Shown here: one piece after another, positions 47,861 to 58,879 of the stretch
Numbering within the stretch: the first letter of the stretch is position 1
Layout of the letters: every line of letters starts with the position of its first letter
DNA from: Sabellastarte sp. h YS-2021
Lineage: Eukaryota; Annelida; Polychaeta; Sabellida; Sabellidae
Assembly (NCBI GenBank): GCA_964017235.1
Contig: OZ024933.1
Location: 12,651,962-12,715,961, forward strand
Direction of reading: 5' to 3'
Length of the DNA stretch: 64,000 nt
Translations under genes and position numbers: made by a program
Notes under the pieces: model-generated
The model's database searches: none
Told to the model about the DNA's origin: nothing
What the model saw: the letters and a program-made list of their open reading frames with translations, nothing else

Positions 47861-48710
47861 TCACCAGTGACAAGTAATGGCTTTCAGCTTGATAATTTTA
47901 GCAACTCCAAGGTAATCATCTAAATAATTCATCAGCCAGACGTTACGTTTATGCAACGTAAGCGTTATAGCGTCTGTACATAATTGACAGGCTGTGGCCC
48001 CATATTTAAAACCGAACGCGACGCCTACATCGACGTATACGTCATTTTTCCATTTTGCAGAGGGTCCTATTTCTTTAATGTGCTGTACTATCAGATCAAT
48101 TGTGGGATATTTTAATTTAAAAAGCATACTGTCATAAATATCAGAAGGTATACAACTATTTACACTTGCACCCTTCGGCCATGATAAATCTATCATAACC
48201 CTTACCCCACCGTCAGGTTTGTCCCTTCCCAGGAGGGGGGAGAAATGTCAAAGGGAGATTTTTGAAGGGGCCAAACATAGCCTTTTCCCTACTTCTGTTC
48301 TAAAATATTTATCCACCCCTTCGGGTCTTTGACAGGCCGAGTTATGATTTTTTTTCAAATTTTTGAAACTTAAATATATTATAATCTACTCCCATTGGGA
48401 ATCCATATTCTAAGTACTGAATCAGAACCGGTATATCATAATCTTGTAAGATTTTTCTCCAGGCAGGTATTATCAAGCCCGAGGATACAGGTATACAAGC
48501 CCCTTTATAATTGGGACATTTAAATTTTTTCACTTTACTATGCATCTGTTGTAAGTACTCAAAAGAATTACTCATATTCATATGTACTAAGTTACTATTT
48601 GTAAACGTAAATATTTTAGGAATTATTTCTGGCATGAAGCCAAACTCCCTCTTAATGTTTTCACAGTTAGTGCCACTCGGCCTATAAATTTTTGTTCCTT
48701 GACTTCCCAA
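47861..48710 (-). pseudogene. pol: E2 reverse transcriptase, broken with an internal deletion
   Basis: Frame 48710-48342 contains the N-terminal region (PAWRKILQDYDIPVLIQYLE, GFPMGVDY). Frame 48196-47861 begins MIDLSWPKGASVNS and YPTIDLIVQHIKEIG. It then jumps in frame to VGVAFGFKYGATACQL, which skips the block that should hold the first catalytic Asp (IYKIDIKCAFRH in E4). The second box is present as NYLDDYLG. This looks like an old in-frame deletion that inactivated the enzyme. Confidence 0.8.
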
Positions 48711-49590
48711 CTCTTATCTCCGTTGCCTCGATCAGTATTGTTCCCTCTATCTGAGACCACAATATCTTGGTTTATACTAGAATGTAACATATTTGCAGTG
48801 TTCAGAGTGCACTGCCACCCTCCCTCTGCATTCACATGACTATGACTATAACTAAAACTAGTACTTATACTAAGACTCATTTGCATTTTTGGGCCGTGAG
48901 GTTCATTATTATGACCATAACATGACCGTAATAGTTCAGACTTCTCTAACCACATTGTTAAATTATTATTATTAGTACACCTTGAGAAGGGGTCACCCAA
49001 GTCAAGCGTAGAATCTGGCTGACCCCAATTAAAGCTGCAAGACAGAATACCTACCTGGCCACACAGTGCATCATGTTCCAAAGTACATGTACTATTAGTA
49101 CGAGTGTTATAATATGTAAGAACCGTAAAACTTTCCCTACTGTTGTTATAATTATATTCACTAATTATGGATTCACCATATTGTACGACATTTACACTTT
49201 TGGTATAATCATCTTGTGTGTAATAAGACTAAAAGACAAATGTTCATAACCTTAATGTATAATAATGTATAAACACCAATTCTTCAGCCAGTGGATTGAA
49301 ACCACTTTTATTTACCCATATAGCTAATAAACCCTCATGACATCTTTCACTTTGTTTATCTGTATCACTAGGTTGTTCTGAGCTGATAGTATCTAATATT
49401 AACATATTTTGATCAATTTTTTGTTTTCCTGACTTATAGACGTCTGTCTGTAAGTAAACTTTCTGATTAACAGTATCTGTATCATATAAACTGTTATAAT
49501 ACTGCTGACTCTTCTCATTAGTATTACTAGGCTGTTTCGTATACAGGTTGTTAAACCTTCTGCTCTTTTCTAGGAACTATTGTACCTTCA
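48711..49590 (-). pseudogene. E2 gag-pol linker, degenerate
   Basis: Frame 49081-48623 is polar and asparagine/serine-rich (NNNLTMWLEKSELL, NDRGNGDKSW-type stretches), like the linker before RT in E4 and E1. Between 49100 and 49590 the frame is broken; no separate gene is seen. Confidence 0.5.
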
Positions 49591-49594
49591 GTTT

Positions 49595-51091
49595 TTATAG
49601 TTTGAGCATTTTTAACTCGCAAACATTTAGTAAGAGGTTGATCAATTTTTTACCTATTTCCTTAAGGCAGAAGCTGCAACAATGATGGTATAGGACCCCA
49701 TTGGCAACATGGTCATTTTCTACTCTGCAAAAACCCTTATTGAAATGGGTACAGGTTTGAACCGTAGTAGACCCCCCCACCCTTTGATTTTGTATCAATC
49801 TTCGGGTATATCTATTTTTTGTTTTTTTCGATTTCTTCCAACTGGTCCCAATTTAATTTCCCTTTTGCAATTTCCTGCAAAACCGCCGCATGGGCCCTTT
49901 TAACTGTAAGAAAATTTAACTCAACTGCATCCTGCATCAGCAGTACATAGTACTGCAACATTTTGTCCCTTTTACCTATTTCTGATTCTTCAAGAATGCA
50001 CAAAAGTACACCTTGAACACATTTTTCCTGTATTAACTCATCGTACGTAGGTTGTTTGCTACCTGGTTGTACTGTACACATGTCTTGTGGCCAATTTACA
50101 TGAATTTTAAGTTTCGATACTCCTGCTCTAAATCTACCAGATTTCAAAGAAGTTGGCTTACCTTCAATCCAAGAAGCATCCTGGTATGAGTTCAACCTCT
50201 TAGCCACCTCTGCTTGAATCTTTGAATCTGATTTCAGAGCTTCAAAGGACGGTAGTTTTGCAGGCTTTGATATACCAGGTTGCTGGGTGGCTCCCCCTTT
50301 CACATGCTTGGGCGAACTATGGGCAGACGGTACCATAGACATGTCATGGAAACTTCCGTCGACATATATTGAAAGTGCGACGTTAACGTAACTTTTGAGC
50401 AGATCGATGCAGAAATGTTTTTCATTTGGAAGTGTCTTTTATGACAGGCTTTGCTGGTGAATAGCAAATGAGAAAACAGGATTTTTTTTCATTGGCTGAG
50501 CTCTTGACCAATGAAATATCAGTAGGAAGTAATATATTTTCTTTGATTTCTCATTGGCCGACTGCTATCCAATAGAATTTGAGTATTCATTGATTGACAG
50601 GCTCTCCACTAGATATACGCAATGATGTATGTTATTATGTATAAGTTCATTTTGCTGTCTTGGAACACTAAATTCCTTGCTTCTTTTGCAGAATAATGTC
50701 TTTTAGGCCTTTTAAATCACTTTGTGACGCCAAGAAATATATTTACCGCTTATTTACACAAAGAAATGACGTATTTCTCACGTCATTATAACGTTTTATA
50801 ATTTCATACCTCACGACGATTATTGTCGACTTTCGCGCTTCAAAGAAGAGTCGACGAAAGTCGACTGCCGCGTTTTATTCGCAATTTGCTATGTGAAACT
50901 CGCGGTGAAAGAGTTAACTTCTGGCCCATATCACTCACAACTGCCAGTAGTGCATCTAGCTTCCGTCCCACTGTCGTATCTTGAGTGACGTTTGCCTGGA
51001 CTTTACTGTGGGCCTCTCCCATACTCATACTAGGGACAATGTTTTTATCAGTTTGTTTAGATTTTGACTTTTTACCACCATTTTTACCCAT
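49595..51091 (-). pseudogene. gag: E2 gag-like gene, split by a piggyBac derivative
   Basis: The N-terminus (51091-50918) starts MGKNGGKKSKSKQTDKNIV and has a helical stretch KLDALLAVVSDMGQK. The 541-bp derivative follows at TTAA. The frame resumes to 49812 with KPAKLPSFEALKSDSKIQ, LQYYVLLMQDAVELNFL and RAHAAVLQEIAKGKLNW, matching the conserved gag block of E1/E4. The frame 49798-49595 has the zinc-finger-like cysteine cluster (CTHFNKGFC ... HHCCSFC). Confidence 0.8.
50373..50913. mobile_element. Internally deleted piggyBac derivative in E2 gag
   Basis: About 541 bp between TTGA (50369-50372, a changed TTAA) and TTAA (50914-50917). The left ~270 bp match the left end of the piggyBac at 36590, and the right ~270 bp match its right end up to 40011. 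Inside it keeps about 18 codons of the transposase start (PKRHYSAKEARNLVFQDS), with the ATG changed to AGG. So it is a deletion product of a full-length relative. Right-hand sequence also has a hairpin (GTCGACTTTCG ... CGAAAGTCGAC). Confidence 0.9.
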
Positions 51092-51110
51092 TCTGAAAAT
51101 AGTAGAATTT

Positions 51111-51924
51111 TTTTAACTTGGGAAGTAACTGCCCGGATCCAAGAGAAGAATATGAAATAAAATCATAAATCGAATAAAACAACAGTAAATTCTTCTCTAT
51201 AGATTCAAGTGAGAATTTCCCAAGGCTTCATGCACTGGACACATGAACCTCACAGCGACGAGCTAGTGTATTACACCCATTTTATAATTATTTTTGGCCG
51301 GAGTTCTTGATTTACTGATATCCCAAATAACCACTTTTTTCAACTTTCTCATGAATATTCGTGATGTACTGTCTGCCTCGAGTTCTCAGCATTTAAATAT
51401 AGATTGGTATAAAAACCAGGTCACCCAATTTTTTAACTACTAATTTAATTTAACCCCCGTTCCCACTGACGTGGTGTGCTACCTTTTTCACATCACCCAT
51501 AAGTGTGCTTAAATGTAAGACAGTGATTACCATATAATGGTCAGCTGATAGTCTTAACGTTACTGGTCCAGAGTTTAAGGAATGGCTATTGACTGGGGGC
51601 TGTAACGCTCAGCTCCTTTAGGGCAAGTCTTGGGACCTATAGGTAGCAGAAGCAGTCTATGGGTTTGAGACCCAATATGATTAATAATATAAATTCTGTG
51701 CTTAGACACAGCATGTAGTTCCCACAGTATAGTGGTATTTGAAGAGTTTGGAATCAATGTAACAAGCTTCATTGTGCGCTTGCTCCACCCATGTGTGTAC
51801 ATGTGTGTTAACCTCAAGAGAGAGTGGCTTTATGTAATCGTTTTAACCATCATTTTAGTATCTGTAACTACGTAGCATTATTGTAATTTCTGTGCTCAGG
51901 TACAGCAGTAATTGCCACAGTACA
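51111..51924. other. DNA between E2 and E4
   Basis: It holds no convincing ORF. A ~60-bp sequence near 51700 (TTCTGTGCTTAGACACAGCA ...) is repeated in diverged form near 51890, just before A1, and may be part of the E4 target or an older element. The 5' repeat of E2 should lie at the left side. Confidence 0.4.
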
Positions 51925-52134
51925 GTGATAGGGTATCACTTTAGTTATACACAACTCATTGCCTCAGTTATTCTTAAAACAGTGATTCTTGTTTCTGTGT
52001 AATTCAATTTCATTGGGTGACCTCTGACCTAGGGTCAGTTCTTTCCCGCTAAAAACCAGTTTGGCATCACTTTTGCAGTGAAAGTCAAACAAGGCAGTCG
52101 CCATTTTACTGAAGTTAAAAAATATTTTTAAACC
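51925..52134 (+). repeat. A1 repeat of E4 (5' end)
   Basis: Matches 57435-57644 almost perfectly, starting GTGATAGGGTATCAC and ending AATATTTTTAAACC. It is followed by the leader of gag. Promoter activity is likely here but not shown. Confidence 0.93.
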
Positions 52135-52416
52135 TTGTATTTTAACTTTAGTAATTTTATCTGGTACTTTGCTGGTTACAGTCTGTGGTCGCTTTGCTGG
52201 TCTGTGTTGGTGCCTGGAATACGTTTGCTTGTATGCATGGGTAGGACCTGTAACTTAAGGTGAGTTGGCGGGTTACTTTTATTACTTTGATTAGTAATTT
52301 TTATTATTTTAACTAAACGTTTTAATCTGTCCCGCTAACTCTACCTTCATGTGTACAAACATAGTGTAAATAGTTTTTATTTTAAATCCTGTGCATATCA
52401 AGTCAATAACGGAGCA

Positions 52417-53402
52417 ATGCCCAAGAACTTTCATTGTTCTGGCTGTGGTGGCCAACACAAAAGACCAGTAGGTGTGAAATGCCAGTTCAAAGATGATATA
52501 AATGTTGAAAGTAGTAGTTCGAATAGTATGAATTCGAACACCAATACTGATACAAACACCACTGACAGTGTAAATCATGATATTATATCTGCATTAACCA
52601 GTGTCAGTTCCAGGTTGTCTGCAATTGAGCAGCGTATACAAAAAACAGTGGAACAACTGCAACAAGGGACGGCGTCACCGTTTGACGGCGTCAACTCTCC
52701 CAGAAGTCTGAGTTCACACAGACCCTCACTGGTTGACAGTGACGTGGATGAAGAGGCAGTAACCCCTACCCCTGCTTTTCTCAAAAGTTCCAAGGGCATC
52801 CAAGATGCTGTGGACAGGCGACTCTAAGAACTCGCTTCTCTCAATGAAAGAGGTATGTTCAAATCCCAACGTGGAGGTAACGAACAAGTAACAGTAAAAA
52901 ATAAAATACCTTGGCCCCAAAATCACATTCTCGCAGGTACCTCCAAGAGTAGAGTCACTTATGACAGTTTAAGTACTTTCCAGTGGGTCTCGGGATAAAC
53001 ACAAAAAATCAAATGTTGGACTATATGTCCGAGTTGATGGACGATGCCCAGGACTTTGGGTGGCCTTCGGCCAAAGATGCCCATGCAGTCATCCTGTGTC
53101 GGATGGAGGAGGGCAAAGTTAACTGGAGTATGACAGAAAAGATTGACAGGATTAGGAGGGCACATGCCCAAAAAGTGATCAATGTAGCCCCCAAAAAGGT
53201 CAATACTGAATCCCAGGGTGTCCCCTGTAAATTTTTTCAGTCACAGAAATGTCCCCATAAGACTGACCACCACACTGGGGACAATTTTACAGGCATATAT
53301 GTAGCTTTTGCAATACACTGGGAAAACGGTTTCCCCACCCTGTCAAAGAATGTAGAAATTCAAAACGTGTTAATACGGATTCAAAAAACGAATCAGGCAC
53401 TG
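52417..53402 (+). pseudogene. gag: E4 gag-like gene, broken
   Basis: It starts MPKNFHCSGCGGQHKRP, with a small Cys cluster (C-x2-C, then C), then a Ser/Asn-rich stretch and a coiled-coil-like SSRLSAIEQRIQKTVEQL. A TAA at 52825-52827 interrupts it. A one-base shift near 52994 moves it into the frame with MLDYMSELMDDAQDFGW, HAVILCRMEEGKVNW and RIRRAHAQ. A second shift near 53280 separates the first zinc-finger part (CKFFQSQKCPHK) from the second (HICSFCNTLGK ... C). The start choice is the first ATG that precedes the Cys cluster. Confidence 0.75.
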
Positions 53403-53412
53403 CATAACTGCA

Positions 53413-55845
53413 GTGCAAAAATCCAAAATTTCCACTCGACCGAACATCACCATTGCCAGTGGTAACCATGTCAGAACACGTGTAGTGAGTAGTAATGTAT
53501 GGGGCAACGGAAAAAGTGTAAATTGGAAATCAGATTATCAAAGATATAAAGGTTTCACATATGCACAAATGCTTCAAAAAGGCACTGAAACTTTTATTGC
53601 CAAAAAACATCTGGGTTCGAACCAAAGTAGGAATCTTACTAAGGTTCACACTCTTCTGGTGGATCCTGGCAAAGGTAAGGTAAAAAGTCAGGCAAATAGT
53701 AACAATGATGTCAAGGGAGTCGGTAGCAACAGCAGAAACCCAAGTAAGTACTGTAGTACAGACCCAGTGACATGCTATAACAGATATACTGTGTTTCACA
53801 AAAACGACCCCGTCGTGTCGAGAAAGTATGAGACTGAAAAATTGCCTCCAAATTTTGGAAATGATCTTGAAAAGGTGACACAAAAAGGCAACCATATGGC
53901 TGACTCTCACAGTATTCTCAAACATGCGTCAGAAAATGACGCTAATCATGAACTTAACCAAAATTCCTGTGTGACGGTTCAATCCCCTAATAGACAGGGG
54001 GATATTCTTCACAGTGACTTAGATACCAGTAGTACTACTAAATATGAACTCCCACTTCGGTTGAAAAATCAAAAAGTCGATTACAACCAAGTTATGGCCT
54101 CATGCCCTACCCTCCAGTTGTGGGATAAACAAAACTCCCTCAAGGTAGGATTTATACCAATGGGTGACTTACAGATGCCGACTGCAGTAGTCCAATCAGT
54201 ATCCAAGGCAGATCCCTTGACCCTTCACCAAATAATCAAGGCCTCTGGGGAACATAACTTTAAAAAGTGTCAGATTCACATCAAATCTCAACTCAATCCA
54301 GATGCTTGGGATGAATTGTTAAAGGGCTATTGGGATACCCAACTTCCTCTCTTAGTCAGGTTTGGTTTCCCCCTGGATTTTGATAGAAAAACACCCCTGG
54401 AAAGTCACCTGGAAAATCACAACTCTGCCAAAGATTTCCCTCAGGATGTAAGGGCCTATGTGGAGGAGGAAAGAACTTACGACACCATACTAGGACCTTT
54501 TGATACCCCACCATTGCCTAATTTACATACCTCCCCCTTTATGACCCGTGAAAAGCCCCACTCAAAAAACAGAAGGGTCATAGTGGACCTCAGTTTACCC
54601 CAGGGTAGGTCTGTAAATGCTGGTAGTGCCCAAAATGTGTATCTTAACACCCCCTTCCTGCTCAAACTGCCCACAATTGATCATGTAGTGAAACGTGTCA
54701 GGCTGTTGGGTAAGGGTTGCAAAATCTATAAGATAGACATCAAATGCGCCTTCAGGCATGTCAAATTGGATCCTTTGGAGTATGATCTGTTGGGCTTGCG
54801 TCATAATGCCTGGTTTCTCGACACCTGCCTGCCCTTCGGATTCAGGCACGGGAGCGCCCTGTTTCAACGTTTAAGCGATGCTGTGCGTCACATGATGCGT
54901 CAACGCGACTTTGACGTCATAAATTATATTGATGATATCCTTGGAATTGAACTTCCAAGTCGTGTTGACGCCTCATTTGACGCTCTAAGTGCCCTCCTTA
55001 ACCACCTAGGCTTTGAAATTTCATATAACAAGCTGGTCAAGCCAGCTACTTGCGTCAACTGCCTGGGAATACTGGTGAATACTGAGAACTTCACATTATC
55101 CATCCCAGATGACAAATTGCATGAAATACAAAACAAATGCACCTCATGGTGTGGCAGGACTCGCTGTACAAAGCGTGAGTTACAATCCCTGCTTGGTAGT
55201 TTACTGTATGTTAGCAAGTGCGTGCGTTCGTCGAGGTTCTTCCTCAATCGTGTCCTGGACGTTTTGCGCAGTATGCATGACAAGGATCAAGTACAACTGT
55301 CAGCTGAAGCTCAGAAAGACATAAACTGGTTTGCAAAGTTCCTCAACACCTTCAATGGCATAACATTTTTTGACCATAGGCCTATTGCCTTCCACATTGA
55401 GCTGGATGCATGCTTACAGGGTCTTGGGGCCAGATGTGGCAACCAAGTTTATGCTCTCCCAATACCTTTGGGCTACATGGACCTGAATATCGTCCACCTT
55501 GAAATGCTCAACATTCTGGTGGCTCTCAGGGTTTGGAACAGTACTTGGGCTAAATCTAAAGTATGTATTGCATGCGATAACGAGGCTGTAGTACATGTAC
55601 TAAACTCAGGAAAAACCAGGGATTTGACCTTAGCTGCAATTGCCAGAAACATACAACTCCAGGTGGCTACCTGGGACATCAACCTTCAGGTTAACCACAT
55701 AGCAGGTAAGGATAACCATATTGCTGACTTGCTCTCACGTTGGTCTCTCATGGGAGATCCCCAGGTAAACCTAAATAGGCTACTTCCCCAACACCAATGG
55801 GTGGAGATCCAACAAACTCACTTACATCTTGATTGGTGTATTTGA
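53413..55845 (+). CDS. pol: E4 reverse transcriptase-RNase H polyprotein (open frame)
   Basis: An uninterrupted 810-codon frame. Residues 1-~270 are a polar linker; ~295-330 hold QLNPDAWDELLKGYWDTQLP and FGFPLDFDR. The RT follows: RVIVDLSLPQGRSVN, catalytic block IYKIDIKCAFRHV (Asp ~441), LPFGFRHGSALFQRL, and NYIDDIL (~504-510). RNase H is at ~660-780: ELDACLQGLGARCG, LEMLNILVALRVW, CDNEAVVHVL, NHIADLLSRW, with the four acidic residues present. The first in-frame ATG is at 53569, so this protein probably begins as a fusion with gag through frameshifting, or uses a later start. It overlaps the YR frame by 13 nt. It makes element cDNA in the cytoplasm or nucleus of the host cell. Confidence 0.9.
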   Translation: MQKSKISTRPNITIASGNHVRTRVVSSNVWGNGKSVNWKSDYQRYKGFTYAQMLQKGTETFIAKKHLGSNQSRNLTKVHTLLVDPGKGKVKSQANSNNDVKGVGSNSRNPSKYCSTDPVTCYNRYTVFHKNDPVVSRKYETEKLPPNFGNDLEKVTQKGNHMADSHSILKHASENDANHELNQNSCVTVQSPNRQGDILHSDLDTSSTTKYELPLRLKNQKVDYNQVMASCPTLQLWDKQNSLKVGFIPMGDLQMPTAVVQSVSKADPLTLHQIIKASGEHNFKKCQIHIKSQLNPDAWDELLKGYWDTQLPLLVRFGFPLDFDRKTPLESHLENHNSAKDFPQDVRAYVEEERTYDTILGPFDTPPLPNLHTSPFMTREKPHSKNRRVIVDLSLPQGRSVNAGSAQNVYLNTPFLLKLPTIDHVVKRVRLLGKGCKIYKIDIKCAFRHVKLDPLEYDLLGLRHNAWFLDTCLPFGFRHGSALFQRLSDAVRHMMRQRDFDVINYIDDILGIELPSRVDASFDALSALLNHLGFEISYNKLVKPATCVNCLGILVNTENFTLSIPDDKLHEIQNKCTSWCGRTRCTKRELQSLLGSLLYVSKCVRSSRFFLNRVLDVLRSMHDKDQVQLSAEAQKDINWFAKFLNTFNGITFFDHRPIAFHIELDACLQGLGARCGNQVYALPIPLGYMDLNIVHLEMLNILVALRVWNSTWAKSKVCIACDNEAVVHVLNSGKTRDLTLAAIARNIQLQVATWDINLQVNHIAGKDNHIADLLSRWSLMGDPQVNLNRLLPQHQWVEIQQTHLHLDWCI

Positions 55846-56839
55846 CAGGCTTGCCGCCTAGATTGGCTCCCTTGGCCAAAGAAGCAGCCAAGAAGACCAA
55901 ATTGGCATTTAGACCTGGTACCACAAGCAGTTACCAAAGTATGTTTAGGCTATTCATAGCCTTCACAGTATTTATGCAAGTCTCACTTTTCTCACTCCAA
56001 CCTATGGCAATAGTAGCCTACCTTCAATTTTTAGCTTCCAATGGCTTGTCAAGCCGCACCCTAGCAAACCATTTGGCAGCTATTAAAGCAAACTTGTCAT
56101 TGTATGGAATCCCCACCCTCATTTTTCAAGACCCCAGAATCAAATATTTTCAACGAGCTGTCACATTTCGCTCATCTTTCAAACCCTCACTTATAAGTGT
56201 GATTGACATTGATACCCTTCAACTATTGCTTAGAGCCTGTGACTCTACCTACATGGGACAAGTGTTTAAAGCTGTTTATACTCTGGCATTTTTCTCATTT
56301 CTAAGATTATCTAACTTGGTCCCTCATTCAATAAAAACTTTTTCTCCCCTCTATCACCTAGTCACAGGTGACATCTTATTTGCAAACCCAGGCCTTCAGA
56401 TAATAGTTAAATGGAGTAAAACCATACAGGACAGGAAATCTGTCAAAATTCTAAAAATTCCTGATCTGGGTTCTAACCCCATTTGTCCAGTTAGGGCCAT
56501 AAAAAATTTACTTAAAATCACCCCTGGATCCAACAACACACCCCTGTTTCAATATAAGACTTACACTAAGTGGCTTCCCCTCACAGACAACCAGGTCAGG
56601 CGACATTTTAAAATCTATTGTCAAAAGTGAATCTCCAAAATTCCAATCTCACATTCCACGCATTCCGTCGTTCAGGTGCCTCTTTCGCCTTTAATTCGAA
56701 TGTTCCACTTCAAGATATCCAGAGCCATGGCACCTGGACGTCGGAATGCGTCTGGAGATACATCACCCTTGATCATAATTCCTCTCATGAGGTGGCCAAA
56801 AACTTTCAAAAGCATCTCTACCTTTCCCCTACTCACTAG
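55833..56839 (+). pseudogene. E4 tyrosine recombinase, one frameshift
   Basis: Frame 55833-56630 carries the core-binding half (SSRTLANHLAAIKANLSLY) and the catalytic Arg in FFSFLRLSNLVPHS. It stops at TGA 56628-56630. The remaining domain lies in another frame to 56839: HAFRRSGASFAFNSN (His and Arg of H-x-F-R), SHGTW (second His) and the nucleophile Tyr in ECVWRY. So all catalytic residues survive, but a shift near 56615-56630 separates them. A programmed shift is possible but E1 and E2 give no support. It would integrate circular element DNA without a DDE integrase. Confidence 0.85.
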
Positions 56840-56848
56840 TTGGGGCTT

Positions 56849-57437
56849 GGGGCTTTCAACTCAAACCTCTACTTCTACCCTTTTCTTTATATTCAAAAAT
56901 TAAATTCAAATTACTAACCAAATTCTAGACATAAGTAATTTACCTGTGACCAAATTCAAAACATCAAGCTTAAACCTAAATCTTAACTTAAACTCACAGG
57001 TTATATGTAAACTCTCAACTTTGAGGTCACCCTAAACTTCAGTACCTCTGTTAGTACCTCAAATTATAGTATTCATACCTAAACTTTAGGTTGACCTTAA
57101 CTCTTGCCAAGCCTGGAGCTAAGGCCACCCTAACTTATTCATAACTTTTGCATTCAAGAAATTGCAACTCAAACTCGGCTTAGGGTCACCTCAAACTGCT
57201 GCCTAGCTAGGTTACTGTAATAATAATGAATCATACCTGCTAGACTTTAACAGCCATTGACATGACATGTGTAAAAAATGTATATATATGGTCAATGGCT
57301 AGATGTCAATATCAATGTAATCTTAGTAGATATGTATAATTGTAAATAAATGATAGAGTAGTAACTGTTAATGAATAAAAATAGTATTCCCCACACTGGG
57401 GTTTTATTCATGTGTTGACCTAACTGGAGGCAATGTG
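56849..57437 (+). repeat. B1 repeat of E4
   Basis: 589 bp starting GGGGCTTTCAACTC, directly after the YR stop, and running into A2 at the shared GTG. Nearly identical to B2. It contains a AATAAA-like signal near its end (GAATAAAAATAG, ~57372), which may serve RNA 3' end formation. Confidence 0.93.
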
Positions 57438-57644
57438 ATAGGGTATCACTTTAGTTATACGCAACTCATTGCCTCAGTTATTCTTAAAACAGTGATTCTT
57501 GTTTCTGTGTAATTCAATTTCATTGGGTGACCTCTGACCTAGGGTCAGTTCTTTCCCGCTAAAAACCAGTTTGGCATCACTTTTGCAGTGAAAGTCAAAC
57601 ACGGCAGTCGCCATTTTACTGAAGTTAAAAAATATTTTTAAACC
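57435..57644 (+). repeat. A2 repeat of E4
   Basis: Second copy of A, joined to B1 as expected for split direct repeats. It differs from A1 at, for example, ATACGCAAC versus ATACACAAC. Confidence 0.93.
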
Positions 57645-58879
57645 CCCAGTCCCACCCTAGGGCCTACTAACTTGTCTTCTTAGTGTATTTTCAGAATTCA
57701 TGTGGAAGAGTACGACATGCACGTGCCTTCTTCACTATAAACTTGGGTTCGAACCTGAGTAGTGTCAGCATCTTCAACAGTAGGATGCCAGTGAATGTGT
57801 AGTGAAAATATGTCTCAGTATCATAAAGGATGTGTGTGATAAGTGTAATATTAAAAATGATTAGTGACGATGTGACAATATGACCAGGCCTTGAAGTCAG
57901 CTGAAGTTAGAATGTGCACAGTCATCTCTCAGTCTTCAACTCCCCAAGTATCAGGCCACTGCTGAGGAATGTGGAGGTTCAGTGGGGCCTTGGCCTTCTG
58001 CTTCCTAGTGGTTCTGTACCAAGGACACAATAGAATCTATGGTAATATATATATAAACTTCAGTTAACCTCATTGTGGTGTGATATTGTGCCTTTCTTCA
58101 ACCCCATGAGTGGTCAGCACGACTGTCAGTCGTTCCCCAGAGGGGCTTGTGTCAGCTGATTAAGAAGGTTCTTTCCAGTATATGACGATGTCTAGGCCAG
58201 TGAGCATAGATTCACTGCCATAATGTAGAATAGTATAAGTCCACTTACATTGGATGATGCCTGGACTTGCATAACCCACTGTCAGCCGCCGCGATGGAGG
58301 CGGACACCTCCTGCCCACTACAGGCTGCACCAGACAAGGACAGAACTGTAAAGTAAAATGTAGAGTATTCGGCTTGCCAAGGGATTTTAAAACTACAAAC
58401 TTTGATAGTGGCCAGCGAGCTTGTGCTGGCCTGTGATAATCATAATGGCACCCCTGCTTAAATAAGGGGTTATATACAATATAGCTAACATATTTTATCC
58501 CACACTGTGGGCCACAGACTTTTTAATGATATTGTTTTATGGATGTTAATTTTAAAAATATTATACGTATATACAATAACATGAATAGTTATACAATTTG
58601 GGCTTATTCCTGCTTGCTTTACATATAATAATGTACATATCATATAGTAACATCTACATGTGCACTGACATATAACATTGCTTATTTATGTCTGATCATT
58701 GCTACGATTCAAGGTTCTTGGCAGGATGGCCAGCTGCTGTATTTATCATATCCTGTTGTTAAATATGTTGTTTTATTGTCTTTTTAAAACACACACATCT
58801 CTGACATATTTCAAATACTTTTATAGCTTTAATCTCCATTTTATACAACTACCTCTCACCTCACCCCCAGGCAAGGGGG
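57645..58879 (+). other. 1.2-kb unique segment between A2 and B2 of E4
   Basis: Classic Ngaro elements have A2 next to B2. Here 1235 bp of unrelated sequence intervene. No long ORF is present (longest 58699-58959, hydrophobic and unsupported). It has a box B-like GGTTCGAACC at 57746-57755 with a tRNA-like stretch before it, and a CCGCC ... GGCGG hairpin near 58290. It may be an inserted element or an own part of this subfamily. Confidence 0.6.

Larger units (their letters stand above)
44270..51110 (-). mobile_element. Ngaro/DIRS-like YR retrotransposon E2, with two nested DNA transposons
   Basis: On minus: gag (51091 to ~49595), linker, RT (48710 to 47861), RNase H (47661 to 46011) and YR (45857 to 44846). 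The proteins align with E4 but are a distinct subfamily (YLDD instead of YIDD, different gag start MGKNGGKKSKSK). Two insertions interrupt it: a hAT-type MITE in RNase H and a piggyBac derivative in gag. Removing each, with one target-site copy, restores reading in the host frame. Outer limits are approximate; it lies head-to-head with E4. Confidence 0.8.

Noticed and set aside
52825-53290. Programmed frameshifts or readthrough in E4 gag
   Set aside because: Three breaks within one short gene, without slippery sites at the right places, are better explained by mutation or sequencing error.
53413-55845. Host gene with a long ORF
   Set aside because: RT and RNase H motifs and flanking split repeats show that it belongs to a retrotransposon.
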